A stretch of 64,000 nucleotides of DNA from an uncultured Prevotellaceae bacterium (GTDB lineage Bacteria > Bacteroidota > Bacteroidia > Bacteroidales > Muribaculaceae), in NCBI GenBank assembly GCA_900320245.1, contig ONRP01000022.1, positions 1 through 64,000 on the forward strand, written 5' to 3'. The notes beneath the pieces were generated by a model. That model did no database searches, was not told where the DNA came from, and worked only from the letters and a program-made list of their open reading frames with translations. Below are positions 63,784-64,000 of the stretch, piece after piece; position 1 is the first letter of the stretch; each line of letters begins with the position of its first letter. A program made the translations under genes and the position numbers.

Positions 63784-64000
63784 TTAATCGTTAACTGTGT
63801 CTAAGTCGGTCTGCGACTTCTTGGAAATCTGCTTGCAGATGATGCCGATGTCGGCAATCAGCAGGGCCGTGAACACCACGGCAAAAATCCAGAAGGTCAC
63901 CTGCACGTAGCCGGCACTCAGGTCGCTGATGGCCACCTTGTTGGGCATCAGGTCCTGGATGGTCCACGGCTGGCGGCCCACCTCGGCGACAATCCATCCG
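63784..64000 (-). CDS. cydA: Cytochrome bd ubiquinol oxidase subunit I, C-terminal end (partial)
   Basis: The frame is open to the window edge, so only about 71 C-terminal residues are present. GWIVAEVGRQPWTIQDLMP is the highly conserved CydA segment, followed by the last transmembrane helix (VTFWIFAVVFTALLIADIGIIC) and a short charged tail. Encodes the haem-bearing subunit; operon with cydB. Confidence 0.95.
   Translation of the reverse strand, partial: GWIVAEVGRQPWTIQDLMPNKVAISDLSAGYVQVTFWIFAVVFTALLIADIGIICKQISKKSQTDLDTVND

Overview
The window looks like a chromosomal segment of a GC-rich member of the Bacteroidales (phylum Bacteroidota). The evidence is Bacteroidota-type promoters (TAnnTTTG at -7 with TTG/TTTG about 19-20 nt upstream) before many genes, Bacteroidota-restricted families (DUF4270, DUF6089, DUF6242, a CHU_C/T9SS C-terminal domain, a BspA-like DUF285 protein), dockerin-like modules on secreted proteins, and the order mreB-mreC-mreD-mrdA-rodA. 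A gut Muribaculaceae- or Prevotellaceae-like lineage is my inference. No rRNA, CRISPR array, transposase, integrase or prophage was seen.

Layout. 1-9.6 kb: 3' end of pyruvate:ferredoxin oxidoreductase, two lower-GC AAA+ ATPases of sporadic type, a dockerin/SUMF1-like secreted protein, a Q-rich small protein, a glutamine synthetase and a small dockerin protein. 10-13.6 kb (minus): a deoxy-sugar (probably L-fucose) cluster with a FucP-type permease, a lipoprotein, a mutarotase and a nucleotidyltransferase fused to a GHMP-kinase-like domain. 13.7-24.6 kb: TrpB2, a HerA/DUF853 ATPase, an XRE regulator beside 1.35 kb of non-coding DNA, uvrA, a lytic transglycosylase and a CHU_C protein. 24.8-28.2 kb: a BspA-like repeat protein and a small C_GCAxxG_C_C protein. 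28.4-39.5 kb: the rod-shape/elongasome operon, a DUF4105 protein and secA. 39.6-45.2 kb: a hypothetical gene, tRNA-Thr(CGT), DUF4270, a half-length glycogen synthase, a CpxP-like protein, nagA and tRNA-His(GTG).

45.3-53.7 kb (minus) is an envelope-biogenesis operon: DUF6242 lipoprotein, DUF6089 barrel, uppS, bamA and three skp/ompH paralogues. 53.9-64 kb holds ribD, prmC, an Lrp/AsnC regulator, an inositol monophosphatase, an FKBP isomerase, trpS, a YgjP-like metallopeptidase, a DUF2027-Smr protein and cydAB. The dominant theme is cell-envelope construction: lipid carrier (UppS), elongasome (MreBCD/PBP2/RodA), export (SecA), outer-membrane assembly (BamA/Skp) and murein remodelling.

I found no clearly new multi-gene defence or biosynthetic system. 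The most unusual signal is intergenic. Several families of short-period repeats recur: telomere-like 7-mers with a GCGAGCGAAGCGAGC word, ATTCG repeats, TATCTAGAG repeats, and pairs of complementary low-complexity arms. Many blocks carry the word TGCGGATGCC. Also notable are a promoter-bearing repeat shared by the glutamine synthetase and prmC genes, an identical 21-bp direct repeat bracketing one AAA ATPase gene, a remnant of the fucP 5' end upstream of an AT-rich lipoprotein gene, and the nucleotidyltransferase/GHMP fusion that appears to lack the kinase phosphate loop.
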